Part shown: positions 28,137 to 39,086 of the stretch, in pieces
Position numbering within the stretch: the stretch's first letter is position 1
Layout of the letters: every line of letters starts with the position of its first letter
Assembly: GCF_024282095.1 (NCBI RefSeq)
Contig: NZ_JAMWZS010000007.1
Span: 17,093-81,092, forward strand
Direction: 5' to 3'
DNA length: 64,000 nucleotides
Source: Nitrosomonas sp.
Lineage (GTDB): Bacteria; Pseudomonadota; Gammaproteobacteria; Burkholderiales; Nitrosomonadaceae
The notes under the pieces: model-generated
The model's input: only the letters and a program-made list of their open reading frames with translations
Databases searched by the model: none
What the model was told of the DNA's origin: nothing
Program-made: the position numbers and the translations under genes

Positions 28137-29534
28137 ATGCAACTTACTTTCTTAGGTGCAGTCGGTGAAGTGACCGGGTCCAGTTATCTTATTGAAACCG
28201 GAACCATCCGCTTTTTAGTTGACTGCGGCATGTTTCAAGGTGGACGGGAAGCGGATAGAAAGAACCGCACCGCATTTAGATTCGATCCGAAAACCATCGA
28301 TTTTGTCTTGCTAACCCATGCCCATATTGATCATTCCGGTTTACTGCCGCGTTTGAGCGCATGGGGCTTCCGCGGCCCGGTTTATTGCACGGCGGCAACT
28401 GCGGATTTACTCCAGGTCATGCTCAAAGACAGTGCGCATATTCAGGAAAAAGAAATCGAGTGGCGCAATAAATCGCGCCATCGCAGCCGATCAACGCAGG
28501 AGCTCGCACCGCTCTATACCGTCACGCAGGCCGAAGCGCTCCTGAAGCAATTAAACCGTGTGGATTACGATACGGACATTTCACCCCACCCTTCCATACA
28601 CTGCTGTTTCCGTGATGCCGGACATATTCTGGGTTCATCCATCATTGAACTCTGGGTCAAGCAACATTCAGGGCACAAAAAAATTGTATTCTCCGGTGAT
28701 CTGGGCCAACCCGGTCATCCGATTGTGCGCGATCCCACACCCATTGAACAAGCGGATATCCTGTTGATCGAATCAACCTACGGTAACCGCTTGCACCGCA
28801 ATATGTCCGACACGACCGACGAATTGGTTTATGCCATCAACGATACACTGGTGCATAAAGGCGGCAACGTGATCATCCCGGCTTTTACCGTGGGCAGAAC
28901 TCAAGATCTATTGTTCCTGCTGACCGATCTGTATCGTCAGGGTAAGCTGGGCGACATGGATATTTATGTGGATTCACCGATGGCTCGGGCAGCAACAGAA
29001 ATCACGCTCAAACATATTGCACTGCTGGATCAGGAAACTTCGGAAGCATTGCAGTGGATAAATCAAAGTGTGCAAAAACCCCGCATTCACTTTGTGCAGG
29101 ATATTGAAGAATCCATGCAGCTCAACCAGATGAAGCACGGCATCATCATCATTTCAGCCAGCGGCATGTGCGATGCCGGACGCATCAAACATCACCTCAA
29201 ATATAATCTTGACAGACCCGAGTGCAGCATATTGATCACCGGGTTTCAGGCTGCGAGAACGCTGGGAAGGCGATTAGTGGATGGTGCCAGGCAAGTCAAA
29301 ATTTATGGCCAGGATGTTCGCGTAAGAGCCACTATTTATACCATTGGCGGACTGTCAGCACACGCCGATCAAGCGGATTTAATCCACTGGTTGAGTCACT
29401 TCCGGACAATGCCCGAGAAAATTTTTGTGGTACACGGCGAGCCTGGTAACGCTTCTGCTCTGGTTACCGCCATTGAGCAAAAACTGCACTGGAATGCGTG
29501 CGTTCCGGAACAGCTATCAACCATCTCTTGCTAG
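28137..29534 (+). CDS. Metallo-beta-lactamase/beta-CASP RNA-processing nuclease
   Basis: This 465-residue protein has the MBL zinc site LLTHAHIDHSGLLPRL, DAGHILGSS and FSGDLGQP, followed by a beta-CASP domain with ESTYGNRLH. The C-terminal metal motifs are SASGMCDAGRIKHHL, IGGLSAHADQADLIHW and FVVHGEPGNA. The architecture is that of bacterial YSH1/CPSF-73-like exonucleases. It should be a cytoplasmic, zinc-dependent RNA nuclease; the RNA targets are unknown. It begins 34 bases after bioA and could share its transcript. It is convergent with the HD-GYP gene, with only 31 bases between stops. Confidence 0.9.
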   Translation: MQLTFLGAVGEVTGSSYLIETGTIRFLVDCGMFQGGREADRKNRTAFRFDPKTIDFVLLTHAHIDHSGLLPRLSAWGFRGPVYCTAATADLLQVMLKDSAHIQEKEIEWRNKSRHRSRSTQELAPLYTVTQAEALLKQLNRVDYDTDISPHPSIHCCFRDAGHILGSSIIELWVKQHSGHKKIVFSGDLGQPGHPIVRDPTPIEQADILLIESTYGNRLHRNMSDTTDELVYAINDTLVHKGGNVIIPAFTVGRTQDLLFLLTDLYRQGKLGDMDIYVDSPMARAATEITLKHIALLDQETSEALQWINQSVQKPRIHFVQDIEESMQLNQMKHGIIIISASGMCDAGRIKHHLKYNLDRPECSILITGFQAARTLGRRLVDGARQVKIYGQDVRVRATIYTIGGLSAHADQADLIHWLSHFRTMPEKIFVVHGEPGNASALVTAIEQKLHWNACVPEQLSTISC

Positions 29535-29565
29535 CGGATCGCTGAAATCCGGACTGAAATAAATC

Positions 29566-30789
29566 TCACACGCCTTGTATTGTATTGACATCAAGCTGCC
29601 ACTTAAGCGGATCTTCAATACTCTCAATACTATCCGTGCCTTTTGATAAATCTAGAATTTCCATGGGGATATGTGTATTGGCGCGAGTGGAAAAGAAAAC
29701 CTTGATAATGGGCGTGGTTAAGCTTTTTTTCGATTGTTCAATGACGACACCAAGCCTGCCGGATTTGAGTCTTAACAAAGTACCGTTGGGATAAATACCG
29801 ATTGTTTTAACAAAAGCATGAAAAATAACCTCATCAAAATGACCGTCTTTCCATGACGCCATTTTGCGTATTGATTCAGCAGGCCCCCAGGCTTTTTTGT
29901 AGCAACGATCCGAGCTGATCGCATCGTATACATCACAAACCGCCCCCATACGCGCATATAAAGTCAGTGCATCGTTTGATAATTTTTCCGGATACCCTCG
30001 CCCATCCACACGTTCATGGTGATGCAAACAGACATCCAGGGCTACTTCGTCAACTTGATAACATGATTTCAGTATTTCCCAACCGCGTTGCGGGTGCTGC
30101 TTAACCAGATTAAATTCTTCGTCCGTCAGCTTATCGGGTTTATTCAATACATCGCTCGGTATCGCCATTTTCCCGATATCATGCAGCAATCCGGCAACGC
30201 CAACCTGTTTGAGCTGATCGCCACTCAAATCCAATTGCCTGCCCAGCGCAACCATGAGCATACACACTGCAACCGAATGCAGGTAGGTATATTCATCTGA
30301 ATTTTTTAATCGAATCAGACTGAGTAGCGCGTTGGTATTTCGTTCCAGCGATTGATTAATCTCATCAACCAACAAGGCAACCTCTTCGATTGCAACCGCT
30401 TTACCCATGCGAACATCGCTAAACAGGGTCGTCACCACTTCTTTTGCTTTGTTATGTATTTTCTTTGCGGAATTTAATTCGTCTTCCATCGAGACCGGCG
30501 AGACAGGTTTTTTGGCCGGTCGCGGTGCCTCAACAGGTAGTTGAATTGCATCAGCATCCAACGCATCTGAAGATGCTGTCGGCTTTTCATCGACAGCAAC
30601 AGCAACATCCAGACCTTTGCTGGTATCAATCCATATCCCATCCAGATTGCAATTCAGCAGTTTGTCGAAATCTTTTTGATTGTCCAGTTTGAATGATTTT
30701 CGCCAGAATGGATGTTCCAACCAATTCCCGCGGATCTCATGAATATACATGCCGAGTCGAACATCATCAGTTTTTATCTTTTTTATCAT
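29566..30789 (-). CDS. HD-GYP c-di-GMP phosphodiesterase with DUF3391 domain
   Basis: This 407-residue protein starts with a DUF3391 domain (about 1-130: KIKTDDVRLGMYIHEIRGNWLEHPFW) and a variable Ala/Pro linker. The HD-GYP catalytic domain (about 165-340) has LLHDIGKMAIP and the signature HHERVDGRGYPEKL. Intact HD and GYP motifs predict hydrolysis of cyclic-di-GMP. No transmembrane segment is seen, so it is probably cytoplasmic. It sits near valS without an obvious operon. Together with two GGDEF proteins further on, it gives this region both making and breaking activities for the messenger. Confidence 0.93.
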   Translation of the reverse strand: MIKKIKTDDVRLGMYIHEIRGNWLEHPFWRKSFKLDNQKDFDKLLNCNLDGIWIDTSKGLDVAVAVDEKPTASSDALDADAIQLPVEAPRPAKKPVSPVSMEDELNSAKKIHNKAKEVVTTLFSDVRMGKAVAIEEVALLVDEINQSLERNTNALLSLIRLKNSDEYTYLHSVAVCMLMVALGRQLDLSGDQLKQVGVAGLLHDIGKMAIPSDVLNKPDKLTDEEFNLVKQHPQRGWEILKSCYQVDEVALDVCLHHHERVDGRGYPEKLSNDALTLYARMGAVCDVYDAISSDRCYKKAWGPAESIRKMASWKDGHFDEVIFHAFVKTIGIYPNGTLLRLKSGRLGVVIEQSKKSLTTPIIKVFFSTRANTHIPMEILDLSKGTDSIESIEDPLKWQLDVNTIQGV

Positions 30790-30895
30790 AGAACTGACTC
30801 AATATAGAAAAATAACTTTGTTAGTCGATTATCCACTATGCCAATTGATTCTGATGCATTCAACCACTGCGATCTCTTTCAGATCCACCCAGCGA

Positions 30896-33658
30896 TTATC
30901 TCAACTTACTGAGTTGCTCTTTCAGCTTATCCAATTTCGCATCGAAACCCGCTAATCGCTCCTGTTCCTGCGCCACGACATTTGCGGGTGCACGTTCCAC
31001 AAAGCTGGGGTTAGTCAGTTTTGATCTTGCTTTAGTAACTTCTATTTCAATCCGCGCGATTTCTTTCATCAAACGCTCGCGTTCAACTTTCACATCAATT
31101 TCAACTTTCAGCATGAGCCGAAATTCACCCACGATAGAAACCGGCGCATCGACATTGGGTAATTCGTCCTGCTTAAAATCAATTTCCGCTAATTTTGCCA
31201 GCGCCAGCAAATAAGGTGAAAATTCCGTCAAAACCGAGTGATTGCCTGTTGCCAATAATGGCACCCGTAGCGCCGGAGACAGATTCATTTCACTGCGCAG
31301 TGTACGACACGCATTGATGATGTCTTTCAGCAAAGCAATCGACTGTATGGCATTGTTATCTATTTTAGCCGCATCAGTTTTTGGATAGGGCTGACACATA
31401 ATGCTCTCACCTGTTTTCCCTGCCAGGGGCGCAACTTTCTGCCACAGTTCCTCGGTAATGAATGGAATGACCGGATGCGCAAGCCGCAGCATGGCTTCCA
31501 ATACCCGCACCAGGGTACGGCGTGTCGCGCGCTGCACCGAATCCTGGTCGCTATTTAACTGCACTTTAGCAAATTCAACATACCAATCACAATATTCATC
31601 CCATACCAGTTCGTAAATTTCACGCGCCACCAGATCAAAACGATAATTGCCGAATGCCTGTTCAACGGCATGCTCCGCCTGCTGCAGGCGACTGATCATC
31701 CATTGATCGGGAGCGGAATAACGCAATGGCAATGTATCATCCAGCCCGGTATCTTTGCCTTCGCAATTCATCAACACATAGCGGGTTGCGTTCCACAGTT
31801 TGTTACAAAAATTCCGGTAACCTTCGCACCGTTGCATATCAAATTTGATATCACGACCGTGCGAAGCCAGACTGGCGAAAGTAAAACGCAAGGCATCGGT
31901 TCCAAAAGCCGGAATTCCATCGGGGAAATGTTTACGGGTATTTTTTTCAATGGACTCGGCCTGTTTGGGATTCATCAATCCTGTCGTGCGCTTTGCCAGC
32001 AAATCGGATAGCGTGATGCCATCGATCAGATCCAGCGGATCCAGCACATTACCCTTGGATTTACTCATTTTCTGGCCTTCGGCATCGCGAATCAGGCCGG
32101 TGATATACACCTCCTTAAAGGGCACTTTGCCGGTGAAATGCAGCGACATCATCACCATACGCGCCACCCAGAAGAAAATGATGTCAAAACCGGTGATGAG
32201 CACCGAAGTCGGCAGGAATGTTTTCAGTTCCGGCGTTTCATCCGGCCAGCCCAATGTCGAGAATGGCCACAGTGCGGATGAAAACCACGTATCCAGTACA
32301 TCGTCGTCTTGTGTCAGGTCATTTTTACCGGAGAGTTGCTGCGCTTCTTCCAGCGTATGCGCTACAGTGACGTTGCCGTCTTCGTCGTACCATGCCGGAA
32401 TGCGGTGTCCCCACCACAGTTGGCGCGAAATGCACCAATCCTGAATATTCTCCAGCCATTGATTGTAAACATGCGCCCAGTTATCCGGCGTGAATTTAAC
32501 CTCGCCATGCGCAACCACTTCCAGTCCACGTCTGGCCAGGCCTTCCATCGCGACATACCATTGATCGGTCAGCATCGGTTCAATAATGGTATTGGTACGA
32601 TCACCGCGCGGCGCCATCAGTTTATGCGGCTTGGTTTCAACCAGAAAGCCCTGCGCCTGCAGGTCGGCGATAATCTTTTTCCTGGCATCAAAACGATCCA
32701 TGCCCTGATACTCGGTTGGCGCCAGCTCATTGATTTTTCCGTCCAAAGTGAAAATATTGATCGGAACCAAATGATGCCGCTGTCCGACCTGGTAATCATT
32801 AAAGTCGTGCGCCGGCGTAATCTTCACACAACCGGTGCCAAATTCCAGATCGACATAGGTATCCGCAATAATCGGAATGGTGCGTTCGCACAGCGGCAAT
32901 CGCACATGACGCCCAATCAGGTGCTGATAACGTGGATCGTCAGGATGCACCGCAACCGCCACATCCCCCAGCATGGTTTCAGGGCGGGTAGTCGCAACGA
33001 TCAAAGCTTCTGCCTGATTTGTCTGGGCGCCATCGGCTTGTTCGACGGGGTAACGGATATGCCACATGGAGCCATTTTCTTCGGTCGATACCACTTCCAG
33101 ATCGGACACTGCGGTTTGCAATACCGGGTCCCAATTTACCAACCGTTTGCCGCGATAAATGAGTCCTTCACGATACAGGCGCACAAACACTTCAGTCACC
33201 GCACGTGACAAAGCGGCATCCATGGTGAAACGTTCGCGTGTCCAGTCGCAGGAAGTACCCAGGCGCCGCATTTGCCGGGTGATGGTGGAACCGGATTCTT
33301 CCTTCCATTGCCACACCCGCTGCAGAAACGCTTCCCGCCCCATTTCGCGGCGATCAAGATTTTGTTGATCCAGTTGGCGCTCAACCACGATTTGCGTAGC
33401 GATACCGGCATGATCGGTACCCGGTTGCCATAACGTGTTATCGCCCAACATGCGATGATAGCGCGTCAACGCATCCATCAAAGTATGTTGGAACGCATGG
33501 CCCATATGCAACGTGCCCGTCACATTGGGCGGCGGCAGCATAATGCAATACGCGGATTGGCCTGTTGCAGCTATTGGCTTGAAATAACCTGTTGATTCCC
33601 AGATCGAATACCAACGGTCTTCAATATGTTTCGGGTCAAAACTTTTTTCGAGTTCCAT
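30896..33658 (-). CDS. valS: Valyl-tRNA synthetase
   Basis: This class I synthetase charges tRNA-Val and edits threonine. Starting at ATG 33658 (MELEKSFDP) gives 920 residues; an upstream ATG adds 14 unconserved residues. Motifs are [15 protein letters not shown] (HIGH box), [17 protein letters not shown], the editing-domain [30 protein letters not shown] (KMSKS box), and a C-terminal coiled coil ([16 protein letters not shown]-like, about residues 850-915) that contacts tRNA. It is probably in a run with holC and pepA upstream on the same strand, a common betaproteobacterial order. Confidence 0.98.
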   Translation of the reverse strand: MELEKSFDPKHIEDRWYSIWESTGYFKPIAATGQSAYCIMLPPPNVTGTLHMGHAFQHTLMDALTRYHRMLGDNTLWQPGTDHAGIATQIVVERQLDQQNLDRREMGREAFLQRVWQWKEESGSTITRQMRRLGTSCDWTRERFTMDAALSRAVTEVFVRLYREGLIYRGKRLVNWDPVLQTAVSDLEVVSTEENGSMWHIRYPVEQADGAQTNQAEALIVATTRPETMLGDVAVAVHPDDPRYQHLIGRHVRLPLCERTIPIIADTYVDLEFGTGCVKITPAHDFNDYQVGQRHHLVPINIFTLDGKINELAPTEYQGMDRFDARKKIIADLQAQGFLVETKPHKLMAPRGDRTNTIIEPMLTDQWYVAMEGLARRGLEVVAHGEVKFTPDNWAHVYNQWLENIQDWCISRQLWWGHRIPAWYDEDGNVTVAHTLEEAQQLSGKNDLTQDDDVLDTWFSSALWPFSTLGWPDETPELKTFLPTSVLITGFDIIFFWVARMVMMSLHFTGKVPFKEVYITGLIRDAEGQKMSKSKGNVLDPLDLIDGITLSDLLAKRTTGLMNPKQAESIEKNTRKHFPDGIPAFGTDALRFTFASLASHGRDIKFDMQRCEGYRNFCNKLWNATRYVLMNCEGKDTGLDDTLPLRYSAPDQWMISRLQQAEHAVEQAFGNYRFDLVAREIYELVWDEYCDWYVEFAKVQLNSDQDSVQRATRRTLVRVLEAMLRLAHPVIPFITEELWQKVAPLAGKTGESIMCQPYPKTDAAKIDNNAIQSIALLKDIINACRTLRSEMNLSPALRVPLLATGNHSVLTEFSPYLLALAKLAEIDFKQDELPNVDAPVSIVGEFRLMLKVEIDVKVERERLMKEIARIEIEVTKARSKLTNPSFVERAPANVVAQEQERLAGFDAKLDKLKEQLSKLR

Positions 33659-33819
33659 GGAATTTAAAGTTGGATTAAATGGTACAAACAAGGCTGTCAT
33701 TATAGCGGATGACCTATCGGCACGTATGCTAAGCGGCAGATTCTATTTTCAATCTACACCACTTTACCGGTGATATCTGTCAGATGGAACACATAAAGAA
33801 CGTAAGTTTTTGAGTGCAA

Positions 33820-34176
33820 CTATTTGACTTGACCAGTCAGACGAACCTCCAACGCATTCGCTAAAGCTTTTCTATCCGACGTATCCATTTCTATATGGAC
33901 ATCTTCCAGCGCAGCATCCAGTATCTGTTGGATAGATTTCCGGCGCTTCGGTTGCGGCTGTATCACCGACGGGTGAAGTATCACGATTTCAGTGAGTGTA
34001 GGTATGTCATCCGACTCCGCTGCCGGCAAAATTCCATCCGCTGGGGAAATGTCCGGTGCAGTAGCCGCGCCCGGATGCGTTATTCTGCCCTGACTTTGGT
34101 ATTTATTCAGTAAATTACTAAACTTAGCCAATATCTTGGCATCATCGAGATTTGTTGTATCGTTATCTTCGTTCAT
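33820..34176 (-). CDS. Hypothetical protein between holC and valS
   Basis: This 118-residue polar protein has an acidic N-terminus, a Pro/Ala-rich middle and a C-terminal segment KRRKSIQQILDAALEDVHIEMDTSDRKALANALEVRL predicted as helices (given here as its key stretch, residues about 80-114). Small proteins at this spot between holC and valS occur in other Betaproteobacteria. It starts 27 bases after holC ends, which suggests co-transcription. There is no known domain and function is unknown. Confidence 0.7.
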   Translation of the reverse strand: MNEDNDTTNLDDAKILAKFSNLLNKYQSQGRITHPGAATAPDISPADGILPAAESDDIPTLTEIVILHPSVIQPQPKRRKSIQQILDAALEDVHIEMDTSDRKALANALEVRLTGQVK

Positions 34177-34203
34177 GATAAAAAGACCGTCATTGCCACG
34201 GTT

Positions 34204-34644
34204 TTACTCAACAGGCCGTTCATCATCAAGATTGTAATGCTGGATCTCGTAGCCGGCATCTTTGTAGAAACGGTAGCGCTCACGGGCAGCCAGCTTGTCT
34301 TCGTGCGCAACACCTGCAATCTCGATCAGTCTGTCAAATTGATCAAACAAAGGTGGCAATTGATAATGCAGATTAAGCAGCACATCAAAATGCTCACCCG
34401 GATCTATCCGGTCGCTCAAAATCACCGGTGTCATACCGATCATTTGTTCGTCACCCTGCTTAGCACAATGTGGAATAAAGCTGGTAGCGGAAAACGTCCA
34501 CAGCAATTCATCGAGCTGCTTAATTAACGCCGTATCCGGTGTATAGATCATTATGCTCATTTTTTGTTGTACCGCCTTAGCACATAGCCGACAAGCCGTT
34601 TTCAACTTATCATCGGACCCTGAATAGAAGAAAATTTGCGTCAT
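34204..34644 (-). CDS. holC: DNA polymerase III chi subunit
   Basis: HolC links the clamp loader to single-strand binding protein at the replication fork. Starting at ATG 34644 (MTQIFFYSG) gives 146 residues, the usual size; upstream ATGs at 34662 and 34731 lie in unconserved sequence. Motifs are ACRLCAKAVQQKMSIMIYT, LDELLWTFSATSFIPH and VLLNLHYQLPPLFDQFDRLIEI. The pepA-holC-valS order is widespread in Proteobacteria and supports the call. Confidence 0.92.
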   Translation of the reverse strand: MTQIFFYSGSDDKLKTACRLCAKAVQQKMSIMIYTPDTALIKQLDELLWTFSATSFIPHCAKQGDEQMIGMTPVILSDRIDPGEHFDVLLNLHYQLPPLFDQFDRLIEIAGVAHEDKLAARERYRFYKDAGYEIQHYNLDDERPVE

Positions 34645-34761
34645 CGAATCATCAATATGCATTGCATACAAGAAAGAATCACACTTGCTGATTAATTTAC
34701 AAACGCATGGAATGATTCCATTGACCCTCACCCACTAATCAGCAAGCTTTCAGAACCCCAT

Positions 34762-36261
34762 CTAGTTAGCCGCAGCTTTAGCCTGCGCAATCAAAAACTG
34801 CGTTAACAGCGGCACAGGACGCCCGGTTGAGCCTTTCTCCTTACCGGATTTCCATGCTGTGCCTGCGATATCCAGATGCGCCCAGCGATATTTCTTGGTA
34901 AATCGCGACAAAAAGCAGGCAGCCGTAATGGTTCCGGCAGCCCGCCCACCGATATTGGCGATATCTGCGAAGTTACTTCTCAATAGATCCTGATATTCAT
35001 CCCACAAAGGTAACTGCCAGGCACGATCACCCGCTTGCTCGCCAGCAGATAGCAGTTCTGCGGCCAACGCATCATCATTACTCATCAGTCCCGTCGTAAA
35101 ATTCCCCAGCGCAATCACACATGCGCCGGTCAATGTAGCGATATCAATCACTGCTTTCGGGTTATAGCGCTCCGCATAAGTTAATGCATCGCATAGAATC
35201 AGCCGTCCTTCTGCATCGGTATTCAGAATCTCGATCGTTTGACCGGACATACTGGTTACCACGTCGCCTGGTTTAGCCGCCTTACCACTGGGCATATTCT
35301 CAGTGGTAGGAATGATTCCGACCACATTGATCGGCAATTTCATTTCAGCGATCGCATGCAGTGTTCCCAGCACACTGCCGGCACCGCTCATATCAAATTT
35401 CATCTCATCCATATCGGCACCGGGTTTGAGTGAAATACCGCCGGTATCAAAAGTCACTCCCTTCCCTACCAATACGATGGGATGCTCTTTTTTTCCTGAT
35501 CCGTGATATTCCAGCACAATCAGCTTGGCCGGCTGTTCACTGCCGCTCGCCACAGCCAGCAGCGAGCCCATGCCCAGTTTTTCCATATCTTTTTCTTCCA
35601 ATACCGATGCTTTCATTTTATGGGTTTTGGCAAGATCTTTAGCCTGTTTGGCAAGATATGTCGGGGTGCAAATATTCGGTGCAAGATTACCGAGGTCTTT
35701 TGCCAGACTCATACCTTGTGCAATCGCCAAACCTTGCTGCATAGCGACTTCACAAGCGGCCAATTCAGCACGGTCATCAATGCATAACACCATCTTGCGT
35801 AAATTGCCCGGGGCGTTATCCGGCTTACTTTTCAACTGATCAAATCGGTAGCTACTGCCGGTTGCGGCGATAACAGTTTGTGTAACCTTCCATTCGTTGC
35901 TCCGTCCCTTAACAGGAAAATCGGACAAAAACACCGTTGCGTCAGCAACCGCTATTTTTTGTAAAGCACTGAATATAGTATTGAGTGCCGTCAAGAACGT
36001 TTTTTCCTTGAACTCCTGCTCCTTACCCAATCCAATCAACAAAACCCTTTTGAATTGAGTATCCGGTACATTATGCAATAACAATGACGTATTGGTCTTG
36101 CCATCCATGTCACCGAGTGCAAGGATATTTTTAATATACCCTTGCGTGATTTTATCCAGGATCTTAGCCGAATCCGTCTGTTTTTTTGATTCAAAAATAC
36201 CGATCACCGCACAGGCTCCGCGTTGTTTCTCCGGGGTTCCTATTTTTATTCCAAAATCCAC
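34762..36261 (-). CDS. pepA: Leucyl aminopeptidase
   Basis: PepA (family M17) is a hexameric two-metal aminopeptidase that also binds DNA in some bacteria. The C-terminal domain has VGKGVTFDTGGISLKPG, DMSGAGSVLGT and the M17 signature NTDAEGRLIL, all with intact metal ligands. The start is taken as GTG 36261, because AAAGGAG lies 6 bases before it and VDFGIKIG matches the usual N-terminus (499 residues). A longer TTG-initiated frame to 36297 would place that ribosome binding site inside the gene. It heads the pepA-holC-unknown-valS run. Confidence 0.95.
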   Translation of the reverse strand: MDFGIKIGTPEKQRGACAVIGIFESKKQTDSAKILDKITQGYIKNILALGDMDGKTNTSLLLHNVPDTQFKRVLLIGLGKEQEFKEKTFLTALNTIFSALQKIAVADATVFLSDFPVKGRSNEWKVTQTVIAATGSSYRFDQLKSKPDNAPGNLRKMVLCIDDRAELAACEVAMQQGLAIAQGMSLAKDLGNLAPNICTPTYLAKQAKDLAKTHKMKASVLEEKDMEKLGMGSLLAVASGSEQPAKLIVLEYHGSGKKEHPIVLVGKGVTFDTGGISLKPGADMDEMKFDMSGAGSVLGTLHAIAEMKLPINVVGIIPTTENMPSGKAAKPGDVVTSMSGQTIEILNTDAEGRLILCDALTYAERYNPKAVIDIATLTGACVIALGNFTTGLMSNDDALAAELLSAGEQAGDRAWQLPLWDEYQDLLRSNFADIANIGGRAAGTITAACFLSRFTKKYRWAHLDIAGTAWKSGKEKGSTGRPVPLLTQFLIAQAKAAAN

Positions 36262-36567
36262 ATCAGACTCCTTTATCAAGAATTTTCTTTTAAGCAACTC
36301 GCTTATACAGATTTATACCATTTAATCTATGGAATATTAGTCATCTTATAACCGCTTTGTTCCAAATAATCAAAACAATTTCACGAAAAAACCAACAGCG
36401 TAGCATTCGCTTAACCAAAAGAATAAGTAATGAATTCCTACCATACCAATAGGGATAAGACGGATAATCCCCATCAGTTCTCACAAATAATTCTCTTGAA
36501 AATGAGTGAGAATGCTATCTTTATAATATAATAGAAAATAATCATTCAATTATTCAATACTATATAA
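36262..36567. other. 306-base divergent intergenic region
   Basis: This AT-rich stretch lies between pepA and the HDOD-GGDEF gene, which are transcribed away from each other. A TTGAAA at 36496 and TATAAT at 36522 could be promoter boxes for the rightward gene, but the spacer of about 20 bases is longer than ideal. No repeat, RNA or small gene is evident. Confidence 0.4.
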
Positions 36568-38055
36568 GTGTTATCTAATTTTAAGGATAATAAAGTGCTT
36601 GACGATAAATTGAAATCACGACTTAATTTTTGCACAACACTTCCAAGTCTGCCCGCAGTTGCTATCAGAATCATTGAATTGGCGAATGATCCTGATGCAG
36701 ATATAGGAGCTGCCTGCCAATATATTTCATTGGATCCGGTGCTTGCCGCAAAATTACTTAAAACAGCGAATGCACCTTTATATAAATCCCGCCGCGTCGC
36801 AACCAATATCCGGCAGGCGGTCAGCATTCTTGGCACGCATTCGGTCATCGTCATTGCCCTGTCTTTTACATTAGCCAATTCACTGATGAAGAAACCGGTG
36901 TCGAGCAATCTACCGGATTTTGATAACGATATGTTTTGGCGTCGGTCTATTACGTCAGCACTTGCCTGCCGCGCACTCGGAGAAAAGCTGAGTCTAAACT
37001 TTCTGGATGATTTGTTTCTAGCCGGATTAGTACAAGAAATCGGCATCCTGGCCTTCTCATCCATCATGCCCGAAGAATATGGCAAAATCTTTTCGTCGAC
37101 TGCTGATCACGACTTACTACTTAAAAAAGAGCGTGAAACATTTGGTGCCGGACACGATGAACTGGGTTGCGCACTGTTGCAAAAATGGCACATTCCTGAT
37201 TATATCGCCCTGGCTTGCATCGCCAGTCATAACCAACCGGAACCCAAAGATTTGGGACCCAACCTTCAGTCTTGTGTCGCGGTATCTCGTTACCTGGCGG
37301 ATTATTTTCTTGCTCCGCAAGAAACTGAAAAAATGACGGCCTTGACAGAAGCGGCCAAAAATTGGCTTGGGCTTGACGATGCTGCGCTGGTGGATGTGAT
37401 TAAACTCATGGAAGTTGGCTTAAAATCCGTCGAGGAATTATTTGATATCCGTATTCATCATTCCGCCGGAGCGGCAGAAATCATGGCTGCAGCCAAAGAA
37501 TTGCTGATAATACACAGTCTGTCGAGAGTGAAGGAGTTGGAAGAGAAGTCGCAACGCGACGGCTTGACCGGCGCTCATAATCGAATCTATTTTGATGAAA
37601 CATTGCGGCGTGAATTTAATTTATCCGTGCAATATAATCTCCCGCTCACCATTGCCATCATCGACCTGGATCATTTTAAGCAAGTGAACGATACCCACGG
37701 ACATCTCGCAGGCGACTCGCTGTTGGTCACTGTCGTCAGTACAATTTACGAGCAAATGCGCCAGGACGATACACTCAGCCGCTATGGCGGTGAAGAGTTT
37801 GCCTTAATCTTACCAGGCACAACACTGGCTGCTTCAAGAAATCTTATTTCCCGATTAAAAGACGCGATTGCAGCCATTGACTATAAATTGGATGATCATT
37901 ACACCATTCATATTACCGCTTCTATTGGTGTCGCCTCCAATGAAAAAGACGCAGCGCATTTTCACGCACCGCTGGATATGATTAAAGCCGCTGACTCCGC
38001 ACTGTATGCCGCAAAACATGCGGGCCGCAATCAGATCATCGAATGGAGCCCATGA
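36568..38055 (+). CDS. HDOD-GGDEF diguanylate cyclase
   Basis: This 495-residue protein has an N-terminal HDOD domain (about 15-215: TTLPSLPAVAIRIIELANDPDADI, then LLKTANAPLY) and a C-terminal GGDEF domain (about 330-490). The catalytic motif is RYGGEEFALILPG, and an inhibitory I-site RQDD lies five residues before it, so product feedback is likely. It should make cyclic-di-GMP in the cytoplasm. The GTG at 36568 is the longest start, but GTG 36595, preceded by AAGGA, may be the true one (486 residues). serB follows after 52 bases and may be co-transcribed. Confidence 0.92.
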   Translation: MLSNFKDNKVLDDKLKSRLNFCTTLPSLPAVAIRIIELANDPDADIGAACQYISLDPVLAAKLLKTANAPLYKSRRVATNIRQAVSILGTHSVIVIALSFTLANSLMKKPVSSNLPDFDNDMFWRRSITSALACRALGEKLSLNFLDDLFLAGLVQEIGILAFSSIMPEEYGKIFSSTADHDLLLKKERETFGAGHDELGCALLQKWHIPDYIALACIASHNQPEPKDLGPNLQSCVAVSRYLADYFLAPQETEKMTALTEAAKNWLGLDDAALVDVIKLMEVGLKSVEELFDIRIHHSAGAAEIMAAAKELLIIHSLSRVKELEEKSQRDGLTGAHNRIYFDETLRREFNLSVQYNLPLTIAIIDLDHFKQVNDTHGHLAGDSLLVTVVSTIYEQMRQDDTLSRYGGEEFALILPGTTLAASRNLISRLKDAIAAIDYKLDDHYTIHITASIGVASNEKDAAHFHAPLDMIKAADSALYAAKHAGRNQIIEWSP

Positions 38056-38107
38056 TGAATTCTCCATTTTCATCCGGCCCTTGCACATTACAAATTATTA
38101 TCTACTT

Positions 38108-38947
38108 ATGAATCTAGTTATCCAAGGATTGGAAGTTAGTAACAGTGATTTACGGGCTCTCGCAAAACTCTCCCACGCAGATGGAATTGAACGAATTACC
38201 GGTCAAGCCTTTCGGCTGACAAACGCCACCGATACAACCGATGTAGCGGATTATTGTGCTGAAGCGACATTGGATTTTGCTTTTGTAAATCCCGATCGCA
38301 AACTCTCTGATTTCAGATTGATCGCAATGGATATGGACTCAACACTACTGGCAATTGAATCCATTGACGAAATTGCCGACATGCACAATATCAAACCACA
38401 AGTTGCTGCCATCACACTGCAAACCATGCGGGGTGAAATCAGCTTTGAAGAGAGCCTCACACGCCGCACCGCATTATTGCAAGGCCTGCCTCAAGAGGCG
38501 CTGCAGAGGGTTTATGATGAGCGTGTCCGGCTCAGCCCCGGTGCGGAAAAAATGTTGCAACAGGCTAAAATCGCCGGCTTAAAAACCATGGTCATTTCAG
38601 GCGGCTTTACATTCTTTACTGAGCGGATTAAAGCACGGTTGGGATTCGATTATGCCGCCGCCAACGTATTGGAAATTGAGAATAACCGCTTAACCGGAAA
38701 AGTGATCGGGAAAATTATCGGCAGGGAAGGAAAAGCACAGGTATTAAAACAAGTGCGCGATGAGCTGGGAATTCAACGTGAACAGATTATCGCTATCGGC
38801 GATGGCGCCAATGATCTGGGCATGATGGGTGAAGCCGGAATCAGTATTGCTTATCACGCCAAACCGATCGTCAAAGACTATGCAACCTACTCGATCAATC
38901 ATGTAGGGCTGGATGGTGTCACCAACCTATTTAGTCGCCCCGATTAG
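38108..38947 (+). CDS. serB: Phosphoserine phosphatase
   Basis: SerB removes phosphate from O-phosphoserine in the last step of serine synthesis. The start at 38108 (MNLVIQGLEV) gives 279 residues. The HAD catalytic motif DMDSTLLAIESIDEIA holds the two Asp, followed by TMVISGGFTFFTERIK and IAIGDGANDLGMMGEAG for metal and phosphate binding. An N-terminal region of about 75 residues precedes the HAD core, as in other proteobacterial SerB. A dispersed repeat starts at the first base after its stop. Confidence 0.96.
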   Translation: MNLVIQGLEVSNSDLRALAKLSHADGIERITGQAFRLTNATDTTDVADYCAEATLDFAFVNPDRKLSDFRLIAMDMDSTLLAIESIDEIADMHNIKPQVAAITLQTMRGEISFEESLTRRTALLQGLPQEALQRVYDERVRLSPGAEKMLQQAKIAGLKTMVISGGFTFFTERIKARLGFDYAAANVLEIENNRLTGKVIGKIIGREGKAQVLKQVRDELGIQREQIIAIGDGANDLGMMGEAGISIAYHAKPIVKDYATYSINHVGLDGVTNLFSRPD

Positions 38948-39086
38948 CAGGCGTTGAGAAACGCTTTCGAGGCAGCCGATACCAGGCAAAAACAGGCGAA
39001 AAAGCGCAGTTTATGCGCGATGTAATGAGCATCTTGAACCTGTTTCTAACACCGTAGCGGCAACGCAAATAGTTTTTCAACGACCT
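38948..39086 (-). repeat. Dispersed palindromic element, copy B
   Basis: This 139-bp copy fills the entire gap between serB and the malic enzyme gene: it starts right after the serB TAG and ends right before the malic enzyme TGA. It is inverted relative to copy A and preserves the core (GCGCAGTTTATGCGC), the inner arms (AAACAGGCG and CCTGTTT) and both ends (CAGGCGTTGAGAAACG, GTTTTTCAACGACC). Confidence 0.88.
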